Source of the DNA: Cyanobacteriota bacterium
GTDB lineage: Bacteria > Cyanobacteriota > Cyanobacteriia > Leptolyngbyales > Leptolyngbyaceae
Length of the DNA: 5,252 nt
NCBI GenBank assembly: GCA_027482985.1
Contig: JAIXVO010000596.1
Coordinates: 1-5,252 of the forward strand
Direction: 5' to 3'
Below are positions 5,247 to 5,252 of the stretch, one piece after another (within the stretch, counting starts at the first letter, position 1; the number at the start of each line of letters is the position of its first letter). A program made the position numbers and the translations under genes. The notes under the pieces are model-generated. The model was not told where the DNA came from. It searched no databases and was given only the letters and a program-made list of their open reading frames with translations.

Positions 5247-5252
5247 ACATTC

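Larger units (their letters stand above)
4785..5252. other. Gene-free 468-bp region upstream of the debranching gene
   Basis: No protein-coding or RNA gene is supported here. The open frames that cross it are made of repeat DNA and encode low-complexity or repetitive peptides. From the gene outward it holds the debranching leader with two dyads (4785-4873), a G-quadruplex tract, the nested repeat module, an unremarkable stretch at about 5032-5113, and the C/T repeat tract. GGAGTCAGGC at 4912-4921 is the exact inverse of GCCTGACTCC at 5114-5123, so purine and pyrimidine arms bracket the module. Confidence 0.7.

Noticed and set aside
4874..5252. Insertion sequence
   Set aside because: No transposase reading frame and no target duplication visible; at most a non-autonomous repeat unit.

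Overview
The window reads as ordinary chromosome from a cyanobacterium. The palindromic octamer GCGATCGC (HIP1) occurs 13 times in 5.25 kb, where chance would give about one per 65 kb. All four proteins resemble cyanobacterial families, and the non-coding end carries heptamer-type tandem repeats of the kind common in filamentous cyanobacteria. A Leptolyngbya-like filamentous lineage is a guess; the sequence does not settle it.

Layout. (1) Bases 1-1140, plus strand: the 3' part, nearly all, of an FAD/NAD(P)H-binding oxidoreductase. It belongs to the family usually fused to the N-terminus of selenide, water dikinase (SelD) in cyanobacteria, but here it stops without a SelD domain. (2) Bases 1141-1427: a spacer with a small hairpin, an AT-rich probable promoter zone and a 13-bp palindrome. 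(3) Bases 1428-2111, plus strand: a beta-class carbonic anhydrase. (4) Bases 2112-2241: a convergent spacer with a 10-bp-stem inverted repeat. (5) Bases 2242-2679, minus strand: a small Rieske 2Fe-2S protein with a twin-arginine signal and lipobox. (6) Bases 2680-2774: a short spacer with a candidate extended -10 promoter. (7) Bases 2775-4784, minus strand: a complete GH133-type glycogen debranching enzyme (amylo-alpha-1,6-glucosidase). (8) Bases 4785-5252: no gene. This 468-bp stretch holds two small dyads near the debranching gene, a G-quadruplex-type G tract, a nested repeat module, and a long C/T tract built of tandem heptamers and decamers.

How the genes relate. Carbonic anhydrase (bicarbonate/CO2 interconversion) and the debranching enzyme (glycogen mobilisation) both serve carbon metabolism. 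The Rieske protein and the flavoprotein are redox proteins. Orientation and spacing do not suggest one operon: the first two genes are co-directional but 287 bp apart, and the last two are co-directional with a 95-bp gap and a possible internal promoter. I see no new multi-gene system. The points most worth a second look are the SelD-less oxidoreductase, the orphan exported Rieske lipoprotein, and the repeat and quadruplex region upstream of the debranching gene.
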